Shown here: piece after piece, positions 16,012 to 23,139 of the stretch
Layout of the letters: the number at the start of each line of letters is the position of its first letter
Position numbering within the stretch: position 1 is the first letter of the stretch
Virus record (IMG/VR): IMGVR_UViG_3300023174_000140
Span: 1 to 64,000 of that record
Length of the DNA stretch: 64,000 nt
Source: a virus
Reading direction: 5' to 3' (one strand)
Program-made: the position numbers and the translations under genes
The notes under the pieces: model-generated
The model's input: the letters and a program-made list of their open reading frames with translations, nothing else
Told to the model about the DNA's origin: nothing
Database searches by the model: none

Positions 16012-16241
16012 ACCATTTAACAGCTTGGGCAATTACTCTTACAGCTTTCAGTTCGGGGCTATATGGAATTTGTAAATACATTCTTGCGAAATATTACTTT
16101 ACTTATGATGTAAAGCCGATTCACTATTTGTCAAATAGAAAACAAAAAATAAAGAAAAGGTATAAGACTCTTAGAAAATATAAATCTAAAAAGCGAAATA
16201 GCTATCTTGCAGTTATAAATAAATATAAAATGGACATCTAA
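16008..16241 (+). CDS. single-span membrane protein with basic tail (77 aa)
   Basis: Hydrophobic helix at residues 5-28, then a tail with many Lys/Arg (KQKIKKRYKTLRKYKSKKR). ATGA overlap with the nuclease-like gene. Confidence 0.5.
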   Translation: MNHLTAWAITLTAFSSGLYGICKYILAKYYFTYDVKPIHYLSNRKQKIKKRYKTLRKYKSKKRNSYLAVINKYKMDI

Positions 16242-16265
16242 AAGCGAAATAATAGAATATAAATA

Positions 16266-16436
16266 ATGAATATAGACATAGATAACAATAGAAATAAAGC
16301 TATTATTCTAAACAGAGAAGAAATAAGTTTTATTGTATATGCTTTAGTATTAAGTAAATCCTCAATAGATGAGAGTGAACATAAAAGAATTGATGATATC
16401 CTTGACAATCTTCAAAGATCAAGGTACATTAATTGA
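16266..16436 (+). CDS. small helical protein (56 aa)
   Basis: Open from ATG 16266; its final codons contain the promoter of the next gene, and it ends by ATGA overlap. Confidence 0.5.
   Translation: MNIDIDNNRNKAIILNREEISFIVYALVLSKSSIDESEHKRIDDILDNLQRSRYIN
16402..16430 (+). promoter_or_regulatory. early leaderless promoter inside a gene end
   Basis: TTGACA, 17 bases, TACATT, 6 bases to the ATG at 16437. Confidence 0.7.
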
Positions 16437-16619
16437 ATGAGCGAATATACTGATAAATATTTTACTAGAGATGATTGGTTATTAATTCAAGATGCTATTG
16501 TTGATCAAATTTCACATCTCAAAGAGTGGCAAAAGTACGGCTATGAGGAACAAGTTGAGCGTCTAGAAGCTATGCTGAAAAGAGTAAATGCAAAGAGAGC
16601 AATAGCAAATAAGGAGTAA
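16437..16619 (+). CDS. small helical protein (60 aa)
   Basis: Not recognised. Charged amphipathic helices (DRISHL-type pattern through the middle); behind an exactly spaced promoter. Confidence 0.55.
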   Translation: MSEYTDKYFTRDDWLLIQDAIVDQISHLKEWQKYGYEEQVERLEAMLKRVNAKRAIANKE

Positions 16620-16626
16620 TTAAATA

Positions 16627-16698
16627 ATGAATTACTATTATATTTTTGGTGTTATCTTAGTAGTATATATTTTAAATATTTTCTTAAACAGAGATTGA
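16627..16698 (+). CDS. 23-residue membrane micro-protein
   Basis: Hydrophobic helix (YYIFGVILVVYILNIFL). The stop codon overlaps the -35 box of the next promoter. Confidence 0.4.
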   Translation: MNYYYIFGVILVVYILNIFLNRD

Positions 16699-16722
16699 CA
16701 AAGTTTAAGTTTAGATTATATT
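16695..16722 (+). promoter_or_regulatory. early leaderless promoter
   Basis: TTGACA, 16 bases, TATATT, 6 bases to the ATG at 16729. Confidence 0.8.
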
Positions 16723-16728
16723 GGATGT

Positions 16729-17238
16729 ATGAGCAAAACATCTAAATCTAAAAAAATCAAAATGCCCAAGATGGATGACATCATGGCACAAATCAGAGCA
16801 GACCAAATCAAGAAAGCAGATCAAGTAAAGCATAATGCTAAACTATTATTTGATACTCTACAAGAAACCAGAGTAGCCAGCATTGAAGTAACCTTTGATG
16901 GTTGTGGAGATAGTGGTCAGATTGATGAGGTTGTTTATGAAGATCACAGAGGCAAAGAAGTATCAGAGCCTAAACTAGTGGTTAAAGGTTCATATAAAGG
17001 CAAGCATCACGAGTGGGATGACGAGAAGAAAACCTTTGTTGAGGTTGGTGGTGGCGAAGGAAAGGTTCGTGATATCGTTGAGCAAGTATGCTATGATAAG
17101 TTAGAAGCCAGCCACGGAGGTTGGGAGATTAACGGAGGTAGCTATGGAACATTTCACTTTGATGTTCTTAACCGCAAGGTTAATCTTGAGTTCAATGAGA
17201 GGATCGAGGAAGTGAACTCTAGCGAGGAAAGTTTCTAA
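16729..17238 (+). CDS. DUF6878-like protein (169 aa)
   Basis: From memory this resembles DUF6878: VASIEVTFDGCGDSGQIDEVVYED, then VRDIVEQVCYDKLEASHGGWEINGG and FHFDVLNRKVNLEFNERI. The family appears in bacterial accessory DNA and some phages; no function is known to me. N-terminus is lysine-rich. It is followed without a gap by a DUF6915-like gene, a pairing that suggests a joint role. Codon use is richer in G/C than neighbouring genes. Confidence 0.6.
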   Translation: MSKTSKSKKIKMPKMDDIMAQIRADQIKKADQVKHNAKLLFDTLQETRVASIEVTFDGCGDSGQIDEVVYEDHRGKEVSEPKLVVKGSYKGKHHEWDDEKKTFVEVGGGEGKVRDIVEQVCYDKLEASHGGWEINGGSYGTFHFDVLNRKVNLEFNERIEEVNSSEESF

Positions 17239-17588
17239 TGGCTAATCCATACCATCATTCTGTCTCTTCGTCAAAGAAGTGGGGTGGAACGCCCGAAGAT
17301 TATCAGAGGATTCATGATTGGTTTGATGAGAGTAAGATGATGATGGCAGACTTTAGACATAGAGCTTTGCGACATCATGCCGAGGGCATCTTTATGTGTG
17401 AGAGAATATTTGGCAATACCATCACGCTATCCAACGGCAAAAAGATTCCTACTCGTTGGGTTGGCGAACAGCATGTTGCAGAGGACTTGGGATTTATTCC
17501 ATCTATGCAAGATTGGCTTAAACATATTATGCCAGAACCTTGGATGGGCAAAACAAAGAAACTTGATGTGGAGTTAAATCCAGCATAA
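17238..17588 (+). CDS. DUF6915-like protein (116 aa)
   Basis: Resembles the DUF6915 family as I recall it: MANPYHHSVSSSKKWGG, DYQRIHDWFDESK, DFRHRALRHHAEGIF and RWVGEQHVAEDLG. Many conserved histidines and acidic residues could bind metal, but no activity is established. One-base overlap with the gene before. A terminator hairpin follows. Confidence 0.65.
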   Translation: MANPYHHSVSSSKKWGGTPEDYQRIHDWFDESKMMMADFRHRALRHHAEGIFMCERIFGNTITLSNGKKIPTRWVGEQHVAEDLGFIPSMQDWLKHIMPEPWMGKTKKLDVELNPA

Positions 17589-17643
17589 ACTTTTGGTGAG
17601 GTGATGGTGGTCATCGGTGGTCACTCCGTTATAGTGAATCGTT

Positions 17644-17674
17644 TGCAAGTATCGAAAAACTTGCACTGTTTTTT
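17644..17674 (+). terminator. intrinsic terminator after the DUF pair
   Basis: TGCAAGT and ACTTGCA pair over an 8-base loop and are followed, after CTG, by six T. Confidence 0.7.
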
Positions 17675-17720
17675 AAAAAAAAGTTCTACAAGATATTGTA
17701 TTTGATGTATAATAGGTTGT

Positions 17721-17849
17721 ATGAGCGAAAAACAAATGGAGAAAAATTTATCATATGGAGATTGTTTTAATTTTTTTGGGAGTCTGTTTAGCAATTTGGT
17801 GGGAAATATTGAAGTAAGAGAACTTGACGAAAAGGAAAAAAACAATTAA
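17721..17849 (+). CDS. small protein (42 aa)
   Basis: ATG lies 7 bases after a TATAAT box. Charged ends around a hydrophobic FNFFGSLFSNLVG core. Its end contains the promoter of the next RNA. Confidence 0.45.
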   Translation: MSEKQMEKNLSYGDCFNFFGSLFSNLVGNIEVRELDEKEKNN

Positions 17850-17852
17850 TAT
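17824..17852 (+). promoter_or_regulatory. promoter of structured RNA A
   Basis: TTGACG, 17 bases, TAATAT; predicted start near 17859. Confidence 0.65.
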
Positions 17853-17858
17853 ATAAAT

Positions 17859-18035
17859 AGTAGAAGGCAGGGTCTCAAATGCGAGGCACTGCAAAGGAAG
17901 AGAGCCAAGGCGCCCTATATCTCTTTCGTTCCTTCTGCACTGATTTCCGCACGAAATCAAGGATTGGATGTTGAGGTGATTGCGGGATTAACCTCGACCA
18001 TATATCCTTTGAGCGTTTTTTGGTGTCGCAGAAAC
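17859..18035 (+). ncRNA. structured RNA A, next to tRNA-Asp
   Basis: No open frame. AGAAGG (17862-17867) pairs with CCTTCT (about 17931-17936), enclosing an AGAGA/TCTCT stem. A perfect hairpin GATTTC-CGCAC-GAAATC follows at about 17941. Then a long hairpin runs from AAGGAT to ATCCTT with an inner TTGAGGT/AACCTCGA stem. It has its own promoter and ends close to a T-run just before tRNA-Asp. I do not recognise the class. Confidence 0.55.
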
Positions 18036-18050
18036 CATATTTTTTTCAAA

Positions 18051-18124
18051 GGAATCGTAGCTTAATTGGTTAAAGCACCGCCCTGTCACGGCGGGGAGTG
18101 AGGGTTCAAGTCCCTTCGATTCCG
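18051..18124 (+). tRNA. tRNA-Asp (anticodon GTC)
   Basis: Complete cloverleaf: acceptor GGAATCG/CGATTCC, anticodon stem CCGCC/GGCGG around CTGTCAC, T-arm GAGGG-TTCAAGT-CCCTT. CCA is not encoded. Confidence 0.95.
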
Positions 18125-18126
18125 AA

Positions 18127-18155
18127 TTGACAAAAAATAATAATCTAAATAATAT
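18127..18155 (+). promoter_or_regulatory. early leaderless promoter
   Basis: TTGACA, 17 bases, TAATAT, 6 bases to the ATG at 18162. Confidence 0.75.
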
Positions 18156-18161
18156 AAAGTT

Positions 18162-18377
18162 ATGCGTAAAATTATATTCTTATTTATATTAATATCTTTT
18201 AATTCTTTTGCAGATCAAGATCCATTTTGCACAGCCAAAATAGATTGTAAATGTAGATGTGTGCAAAACAGCAAGTTTAATATATGTTTATGTAGCACAC
18301 CTTGCAAAACTAAAATGCCAGAAATATCTGCAAAAATAGATAAAGAAAATAATAAAATAGAACTTAATCTACCATAA
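18162..18377 (+). CDS. secreted cysteine-rich peptide (71 aa)
   Basis: A signal peptide (residues 1-17, FLFILISFNSFA) is followed by a mature peptide with eight cysteines in about 26 residues, including CKCRC and CLC, then a polar tail. Such spacing suggests a disulfide-rich periplasmic or secreted mini-protein. Family not recognised; unusual for a phage. Confidence 0.6.
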   Translation: MRKIIFLFILISFNSFADQDPFCTAKIDCKCRCVQNSKFNICLCSTPCKTKMPEISAKIDKENNKIELNLP

Positions 18378-18381
18378 ATAT

Positions 18382-18507
18382 ATGAGCGACATTCCAATTG
18401 TAACAAGCAAAAGTAAAATAAGATGTTTTATAGAAGCTATGGCTATTACTATTATAGCTTTAAGTGGATGGATTGCTTTTGTTTATTTTATTTACTTGAC
18501 AGATTAA
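18382..18507 (+). CDS. single-span membrane protein (41 aa)
   Basis: Polar N-terminus and one hydrophobic helix from residue 20 to 39. Its end overlaps the promoter of structured RNA B. Confidence 0.45.
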   Translation: MSDIPIVTSKSKIRCFIEAMAITIIALSGWIAFVYFIYLTD

Positions 18508-18524
18508 CAAAATAAATATATATT
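18496..18524 (+). promoter_or_regulatory. promoter of structured RNA B
   Basis: TTGACA, 17 bases, TATATT; predicted start at about 18531. Confidence 0.75.
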
Positions 18525-18530
18525 TATATT

Positions 18531-18753
18531 TGCAGGACAGATTGTGTCGAAGCGAACTGGCGTAGGCATACGACCACTCGCGGAGCCAAAGTAATCTGGA
18601 GGGGTCGCACCCTTGAGGTAGAAGGGCATCTACAAAGATGCGCCTAAACTACACCGCGTCTGTTGCGAAACAGAGGTTCACAATCGGTAATGGGCAGATC
18701 TGAGGATCTGAAAAGGTAAGCAATAAAAACTTATCGTGCCTAGTCCTTTTTTC
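18531..18753 (+). ncRNA. structured RNA B (about 220 nt)
   Basis: No open frame, and more G/C-rich than its surroundings. Perfect hairpins: GCATCT-ACAA-AGATGC (18626-18641), TCTGTT-GCGA-AACAGA with a GNRA loop (18659-18674), and CAGATC-TGAG-GATCTG (18695-18710). AGGAC at the 5' end can pair with GTCCT at the 3' end, directly before a six-T run, so the RNA closes on itself and ends in a terminator. It does not match tRNA, tmRNA, SRP or RNase P RNA by eye. Own consensus promoter. Confidence 0.65.
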
Positions 18754-18781
18754 TTTACTTATTTTTAATTTAACTTATATT
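18754..18781 (+). promoter_or_regulatory. early leaderless promoter
   Basis: TTTACT, 16 bases, TATATT, 6 bases to the ATG at 18788. Confidence 0.65.
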
Positions 18782-18787
18782 TAATAG

Positions 18788-19042
18788 ATGAACAGCACAT
18801 ACCAATACATAGCAAACTATATCAACAAGCCCACATACTTTTGTTATGTTGTAGATCGTGTGGTTAATACAAATCCTTATTTGTTTACTGGCGAGTATAA
18901 TAAAAAATTAATAAATAAGAAAGTATGGGTTGCTAAACAAGTATATCCAATGTGTATGCCAGAACAATATACCTATTTCAAAACACTCAAAGAATTAAAA
19001 GCCGCGTTAAATAGATGGGGCGCGAGTTGGGTAAGAGCTTGA
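18788..19042 (+). CDS. hypothetical protein (84 aa)
   Basis: Not recognised. Tyrosine- and tryptophan-rich; first of four consecutive genes each with its own leaderless promoter. Confidence 0.6.
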   Translation: MNSTYQYIANYINKPTYFCYVVDRVVNTNPYLFTGEYNKKLINKKVWVAKQVYPMCMPEQYTYFKTLKELKAALNRWGASWVRA

Positions 19043-19066
19043 CTTAATAATAATTTAAGTTATATT
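19039..19066 (+). promoter_or_regulatory. early leaderless promoter
   Basis: TTGACT, 16 bases, TATATT, 6 bases to the ATG at 19073; overlaps the previous stop codon. Confidence 0.8.
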
Positions 19067-19072
19067 AAATAT

Positions 19073-19309
19073 ATGGCATCAACAAAAACAAACTCCCAAC
19101 CTACCTTAACATCAAGAAGTGTTAAGATGTATTATCAATTTAAGATTGGCCCTGCTGATTATGAAGTGATAGAATCCTTTGATGGTAATAATGAATTATG
19201 TTTTAGAGAAATAAAGAGGTCAGATTGGGGTGGCTCATATAGTGTTACCAATGAATCATTAAGAAAGAAATTAATTAAAGCGGCGAAACAATATAGAATA
19301 TTTAATTGA
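19073..19309 (+). CDS. hypothetical protein (78 aa)
   Basis: Not recognised. Central YYQFKIGPADYEVIESF stretch looks beta-rich; basic C-terminal helix. Confidence 0.6.
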   Translation: MASTKTNSQPTLTSRSVKMYYQFKIGPADYEVIESFDGNNELCFREIKRSDWGGSYSVTNESLRKKLIKAAKQYRIFN

Positions 19310-19333
19310 CTAAATAATAATTTAGATTATATT
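19306..19333 (+). promoter_or_regulatory. early leaderless promoter
   Basis: TTGACT, 16 bases, TATATT, 6 bases to the ATG at 19340. Nearly the same sequence as the promoter at 19039. Confidence 0.8.
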
Positions 19334-19339
19334 CTATTT

Positions 19340-19624
19340 ATGACTAAAACATTCAAAATAGGCGAGACAGCACTTGGTGGAACTATCAAGGTAAGTATTC
19401 CTAAAACCTTAACTAATATTAAGATAGATGTTATTTCTACTAATCATATTACCAGAGGTTCGTGTGATGCACCATACTTAATTAATCAGTATATCTATTA
19501 TAGCTTTGATAGGATTAGAATTGAAAGAGATTTGTTTCAAATAGTAAGTGGTTACTGGTCAGATCAGATCCTTAAATGGATTACTAGCAAGTGGCAAATA
19601 GAGATTCCTAAAAATATAATTTGA
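19340..19624 (+). CDS. hypothetical protein (94 aa)
   Basis: Not recognised. Beta-rich N-terminal half; possible secondary relation to the gene at 19073, not established. Confidence 0.6.
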   Translation: MTKTFKIGETALGGTIKVSIPKTLTNIKIDVISTNHITRGSCDAPYLINQYIYYSFDRIRIERDLFQIVSGYWSDQILKWITSKWQIEIPKNII

Positions 19625-19648
19625 CAATAAATATAAAAGGAGTATATT
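19621..19648 (+). promoter_or_regulatory. early leaderless promoter
   Basis: TTGACA, 16 bases, TATATT, 6 bases to the ATG at 19655. Confidence 0.8.
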
Positions 19649-19654
19649 AAAAAT

Positions 19655-19891
19655 ATGAACAACACCGAAAAACCCCTAAAGAAATTCACGATTCGTATGC
19701 AACGCAACCAAATCGCAGAAGTGGACATCGAGGTGGAGGCCACATCAGATGAGGAAGCGGTTGATAAGGCAACAGAGATGGCTGAGAATTGCACAGACGC
19801 AAATGGCTTTATGCTCGATTGGGATGAGGTTGATTATAACTTTGAAGCTATTGATGTCGAGGAAGAAGAGGAGGACGAAGATGAAGCTTAG
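19655..19891 (+). CDS. acidic hypothetical protein (78 aa)
   Basis: Strand-rich N-terminus (FTIRMQRNQIAEVDIEVEA), a helix with ATSDEEAVDKATEMAEN, and a D/E tail. The pattern recalls small phage DpnD/PcfM-like modules, but I would not assign it firmly. Confidence 0.6.
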   Translation: MNNTEKPLKKFTIRMQRNQIAEVDIEVEATSDEEAVDKATEMAENCTDANGFMLDWDEVDYNFEAIDVEEEEEDEDEA

Positions 19892-20036
19892 GTCGCAAAT
19901 TGTCAAAGAAATCAGTGATAGGATTGAGGAATATAAAGGTCTGCAAATTGATCACGACAATAACCAAGATGTTGTGCATGAACTAAATAGCGTAATTAAT
20001 GAACTAGAAAATATATTGGAATGGATTAATGAGTAA
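19881..20036 (+). CDS. small helical protein (51 aa)
   Basis: Starts inside the end of the acidic gene. One or two amphipathic helices. Confidence 0.5.
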   Translation: MKLRSQIVKEISDRIEEYKGLQIDHDNNQDVVHELNSVINELENILEWINE

Positions 20037-20109
20037 TGCACCTTTATATTTTGCTATTATATTAAGTATTGTTTTTGCTGTTTATATATATTTTAGCTAC
20101 AATGAATAA
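20029..20109 (+). CDS. 26-residue membrane micro-protein
   Basis: Overlaps the previous stop by 8 bases. Hydrophobic helix from residue 5 to 22. Confidence 0.4.
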   Translation: MSNAPLYFAIILSIVFAVYIYFSYNE

Positions 20110-20212
20110 GTTATTTTGTATTGAAATACTACAAGAGAAACCAGTAATATCATTTGATGAATTACTATTAGTTAAATATGAAATAGATAATAGTGAAATA
20201 AGAGTTGATTAA
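20102..20212 (+). CDS. small acidic protein (36 aa)
   Basis: Overlaps the micro-protein end by 8 bases. No recognisable features. Confidence 0.35.
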   Translation: MNKLFCIEILQEKPVISFDELLLVKYEIDNSEIRVD

Positions 20213-20270
20213 TAATAAATAGATGATAGCAGTATAGTGATTATAGAATATATATTTTAATTTTGGGCTA

Positions 20271-20298
20271 TTGACATTAAACTAATTTGGTATATTAT
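20271..20298 (+). promoter_or_regulatory. early leaderless promoter
   Basis: TTGACA, 16 bases, TATTAT, 6 bases to the ATG at 20305. Confidence 0.7.
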
Positions 20299-20304
20299 TA
20301 GCCT

Positions 20305-20757
20305 ATGAAGCTAATTAATACTACCTCATATTGTTCTGAAAAGTTAAAAGAAATTATTAAATGGTGCTTGCCCCAAGGATTGCACCTTAAAGATATTAGA
20401 AAAATAGACTTTGGTAATACCAAAATTGGTTGGCATGGCAGAGCATGGGGAAGCATGAGGGTGCATATTGCAGTTCCAAATTATTCTATTTATAAAAAGC
20501 CTTATAAGAGTGGAGGGTTTAGAGGATATTTACCAGTTAAGAGTTATAGCTGGGAAGAATCATTAGTAGAATTAGTTGCCCATGAAGTAAGACATATATG
20601 GCAATACAAGAAAGATAAGTTCTATCATGGTATTAAAAAGATAAGAAAATATAATATGGGTACTAGGGCTAAATTAAGTGAAGTAGATGCTAGTTTATAT
20701 GCTATTAGAAAGATAAGAGAATATAGAAAGAGTAGTATTAAATTTAATTTGGTTTGA
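20305..20757 (+). CDS. zinc metallopeptidase-like protein (150 aa)
   Basis: HEVRH at residues 93-97 fits the HExxH zinc-binding motif, and Glu126 in SEVDAS is placed to be the third ligand. The layout resembles small SprT-like or phage zincin proteins. The N-terminal part is basic and aromatic. It could cleave protein-DNA crosslinks or a host factor, but substrate is unknown. It stands alone between a leaderless promoter and a dyad repeat. Confidence 0.6.
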   Translation: MKLINTTSYCSEKLKEIIKWCLPQGLHLKDIRKIDFGNTKIGWHGRAWGSMRVHIAVPNYSIYKKPYKSGGFRGYLPVKSYSWEESLVELVAHEVRHIWQYKKDKFYHGIKKIRKYNMGTRAKLSEVDASLYAIRKIREYRKSSIKFNLV

Positions 20758-20759
20758 CT

Positions 20760-20834
20760 TAAGTAGTTGATTATTATATATTTACGTATCGGCGGAGCCC
20801 GCGTGCGTAAATCCTTGAATATCAGCACTTTATA
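20760..20834. repeat. dyad repeat copy 1
   Basis: Degenerate copy of the four half-site element: half-site pairs flank a G/C-rich spacer (CGGCGGAGCCCGCGTGC). It lies just after a stop codon and before the next promoter. Confidence 0.65.
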
Positions 20835-20896
20835 AAAAATTATCTTAGGATACGTAAATCCTTGCACAACATTATCTTATGACATGAAAAAAGTTC

Positions 20897-20924
20897 TTGT
20901 CACAGTTTAAAAGTGTGGTATGAT
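20897..20924 (+). promoter_or_regulatory. leaderless promoter
   Basis: TTGTCA, 16 bases, TATGAT, 6 bases to the ATG at 20931. Confidence 0.7.
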
Positions 20925-20930
20925 TAACAT

Positions 20931-21788
20931 ATGGCTAGAACAACAAAACCCGCTCAAAGTGTATACGATTTCGATATACATCAAGAGCCACTCCTCACAA
21001 CCGACGGCAAGAGGACAGGATACTTCGGGATGGTACGCCGTGATACCCCCGAACCCATGACACTCGGAGTTTGCACCGAGCAGTATGGTGTGGTGAAGAA
21101 TGCAGACCTTGTGGAAATGGTCGAAGAGTCGCTGGCTCAGAACAGCATGCTCATGAATCACACTTCTAAGAAGTTCGTGGTTCGTGATGGTGCTCGTTTC
21201 TACGCTAGCTATGACTTTACTGACTTCAAGACTGAATTGAAGCCAGTTGGCAAGCGTGCCAAGGGAGACATTCTTGGACTGCGGTTGACTGTGAATAACA
21301 GTTATGATCGCTCCAGCCGTGTCTCGTTAACCCTCGGTTTCCTCCGTTTGGTTTGCACCAACGGAATGAAATCGTTGACCAAGGAGTTCAGCATGACGAA
21401 ACGCCACACGTTGGCCGTCAATCTGGATTTCATTGGTGATGCGTTGGCTAACGCTGTCTCCAGCGTTGACAACTCTGTAGCAATCTTCAATAGGTTGGCG
21501 CAGAAGGCAATTACTGACGAGCAGGGTTTGACCTTGCTCACCAAGTTGGAAGAGAAGGATGTCATCTCTGCTAAGGTGCGTGAAGGCATCGAAGCAGTCT
21601 GGCGGAACCCTTCTTACGAGGAAGATACTGACCGCAACCTGTACAATTTGTACAATGCGTCAACTCAGTTCTTGACTCGCAATGTGGCGGATGAACGCTA
21701 TGAGTATAGCGAGCGCATCAGCACCGACCTGCTCAAGGTCTTCAGCGGAAAAACCCGTGATGAAGAGCTCTTGAAGTTGGTTGCCTAA
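20931..21788 (+). CDS. DUF932 family protein
   Basis: Matches the DUF932 / phage-plasmid TIGR03299 family by its layout: EPMTLGVCTEQYGVVKN near residue 45, then FYASYDF, an LGLRLTVNNSYDRS segment and FLRLVCTNGM. At 285 aa it is close to family length. The family is common on plasmids and phages next to accessory genes; its biochemical role is not known to me. Codons are clearly more G/C-rich than in the early operons, suggesting separate ancestry. It forms a complete unit: leaderless promoter, gene, strong terminator, dyad repeats on both sides. Confidence 0.75.
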   Translation: MARTTKPAQSVYDFDIHQEPLLTTDGKRTGYFGMVRRDTPEPMTLGVCTEQYGVVKNADLVEMVEESLAQNSMLMNHTSKKFVVRDGARFYASYDFTDFKTELKPVGKRAKGDILGLRLTVNNSYDRSSRVSLTLGFLRLVCTNGMKSLTKEFSMTKRHTLAVNLDFIGDALANAVSSVDNSVAIFNRLAQKAITDEQGLTLLTKLEEKDVISAKVREGIEAVWRNPSYEEDTDRNLYNLYNASTQFLTRNVADERYEYSERISTDLLKVFSGKTRDEELLKLVA

Positions 21789-21811
21789 ACTAAAACGAAA
21801 CTTTAACAGAG

Positions 21812-21840
21812 GCGGAGGGCAAAACCCTCCGCTTCTTTTT
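21812..21840 (+). terminator. intrinsic terminator after DUF932
   Basis: GCGGAGGG and CCCTCCGC pair over a CAAAA loop, followed by a T-rich run. Confidence 0.9.
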
Positions 21841-21857
21841 GCTCAAATTAAAAAATG

Positions 21858-21934
21858 TATAAGTCGTTGATTATCAAGCATTTACGTCGGGCGAGCCCCC
21901 GCATGCGTAAATCGTTATCTATCAAAGGTTTACA
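21858..21934. repeat. dyad repeat copy 2
   Basis: Four half-sites of the form GTAARTCGTTGA alternating in orientation, with a central GTCGGGCGAGCCCCCGCATG spacer. Sits between the DUF932 terminator and the next promoter. Confidence 0.75.
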
Positions 21935-21938
21935 ATTC

Positions 21939-21966
21939 TTGACATTTATATTATTTATGTTATATT
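21939..21966 (+). promoter_or_regulatory. leaderless promoter
   Basis: TTGACA, 16 bases, TATATT, 6 bases to the ATG at 21973. Confidence 0.8.
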
Positions 21967-21972
21967 TATGAG

Positions 21973-22314
21973 ATGAAAGCCAAACATAAAGTATATTATA
22001 ATTTACATAAGCATTGTCTTTCTATTATGCTTCGTGGTAAAGTATTAGAGCATAGCACAGAATTCTTTTTGAAGGATGTAGAGTTTAGAGTGAGTCAAGC
22101 TGGCAGAAACAGAGTATTAAAAGAACAAAGAAAGAATGTTCACGCTTTTGTGTGTGGCACTCCAGATGATGGATGGCCAATAGATCAAACTGAAAGAAAG
22201 GTTACCTATAATCCTTATAAGTTTAATAGTTTTGTTTATTCTGATACTCTTGAGCCAGTATATAAAGCTAAATGGGTTGGAGTTATTAATCGTGATATTT
22301 TTGTCTTGAATTAA
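21973..22314 (+). CDS. hypothetical protein (113 aa)
   Basis: Appears to be a phage protein of unknown role: KVYYNLHKHCLSIM, RGKVLEH, VSQAGRNRVLKEQRKNVHAFV, then a VTYNPYKFNSFVY segment. The RxxRVLKExRKNVHAFV stretch is basic and may contact nucleic acid. Confidence 0.6.
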   Translation: MKAKHKVYYNLHKHCLSIMLRGKVLEHSTEFFLKDVEFRVSQAGRNRVLKEQRKNVHAFVCGTPDDGWPIDQTERKVTYNPYKFNSFVYSDTLEPVYKAKWVGVINRDIFVLN

Positions 22315-22333
22315 TCTAAAAGTATAGTAGAAT
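22306..22333 (+). promoter_or_regulatory. leaderless promoter
   Basis: TTGAAT, 16 bases, TAGAAT, 6 bases to the ATG at 22340. Confidence 0.65.
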
Positions 22334-22339
22334 TATCTA

Positions 22340-22495
22340 ATGGAAATCACTAAAGCCAAAAAACTAAAGGAGGGTGGCTACGCACTATACGCAGTTGACC
22401 CTAAAACTAAAACCGAAACCCAAGTTGGATATATTGGAGAAAATCTGACTTTGGAAGCGTGGCTTCCTAAAGGAGTTAAAATTGAAAATTCTTGA
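22340..22495 (+). CDS. small hypothetical protein (51 aa)
   Basis: Behind a correctly spaced promoter. Beta-rich start (GGYALYAVDP). Overlaps the next start by 14 bases and carries its ribosome site. Confidence 0.55.
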   Translation: MEITKAKKLKEGGYALYAVDPKTKTETQVGYIGENLTLEAWLPKGVKIENS

Positions 22496-22895
22496 AGAAT
22501 CTTTTACTAGCAGAGGCTTTAAGTTCACGATGATTGGTCGTGATGGAGATGTTGCAATCTATAAAAAACAATTAGATGAAGTAGACAGCGAAGCCTATAA
22601 CTATGAAGTTATCGCTATCAAACGCCACAATGGTTACGAGATTGCAGGTGTGAAGATGCCTCCTGCTGAAATGTATCCAAGCGATAGTCAATGGGGTGAT
22701 TGGGCTTTCACTTGCTCTACTCGTGAAGATGCAGATAAACGATTTGTTCAACTAAAAGAAAAACTATCAGCTTATGTTGCCACAGCAACTTTGCCTAATG
22801 GTGAGAAGCGTGGTCGTGGCCGTCCTCGGAAGAGTAATGTTCTTCCAGCACCTCCAGCAGAAATTCACTTGACACCAGAACAATTAGCAGTATAA
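22482..22895 (+). CDS. protein with AT-hook-like motif (137 aa)
   Basis: The start is a TTG at 22482 preceded by AAGGAG with good spacing. N-terminal 100 residues form an alpha/beta domain. Near residue 112 RGRGRPRK is a classic AT-hook core, which binds the minor groove of AT-rich DNA. The tail is proline-rich. A DNA-binding or nucleoid-type role is inferred from the hook only. Confidence 0.6.
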   Translation: MKILEESFTSRGFKFTMIGRDGDVAIYKKQLDEVDSEAYNYEVIAIKRHNGYEIAGVKMPPAEMYPSDSQWGDWAFTCSTREDADKRFVQLKEKLSAYVATATLPNGEKRGRGRPRKSNVLPAPPAEIHLTPEQLAV

Positions 22896-22902
22896 TCCGA
22901 TT

Positions 22903-23139
22903 ATGACATACAAATGTGCAGTAAGCGGTGAAGCACTTTCACCAGAGAGAGTTGAGGCTCTGCAAGTCCTCGGCGTTCCAGAGAGTCAATGGACAAAGAA
23001 AGAATATAGTCAGACAAAAAAACTACGAGCTGTATATGCAGGTGATGATGGCAGTAATGACATCGTGATTTGTGATGCAGTAGATGGTGGCTCTATGTTT
23101 GATAATGCAGTAGCATTGGAGGTAGAAAATGAATCTTAA
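22903..23139 (+). CDS. hypothetical protein (78 aa)
   Basis: Not recognised. Starts CAVSGEALSPERVEALQVLGVPES, which looks like a small zinc-free helical domain, then an acidic stretch. Confidence 0.6.
   Translation: MTYKCAVSGEALSPERVEALQVLGVPESQWTKKEYSQTKKLRAVYAGDDGSNDIVICDAVDGGSMFDNAVALEVENES

Noticed and set aside
17859-18035. Reading RNA A as signal recognition particle RNA because of GAGAGCCAAGGC
   Set aside because: The conserved SRP core around GGAAGGAAGCAGCC is not present in full, and the fold differs.
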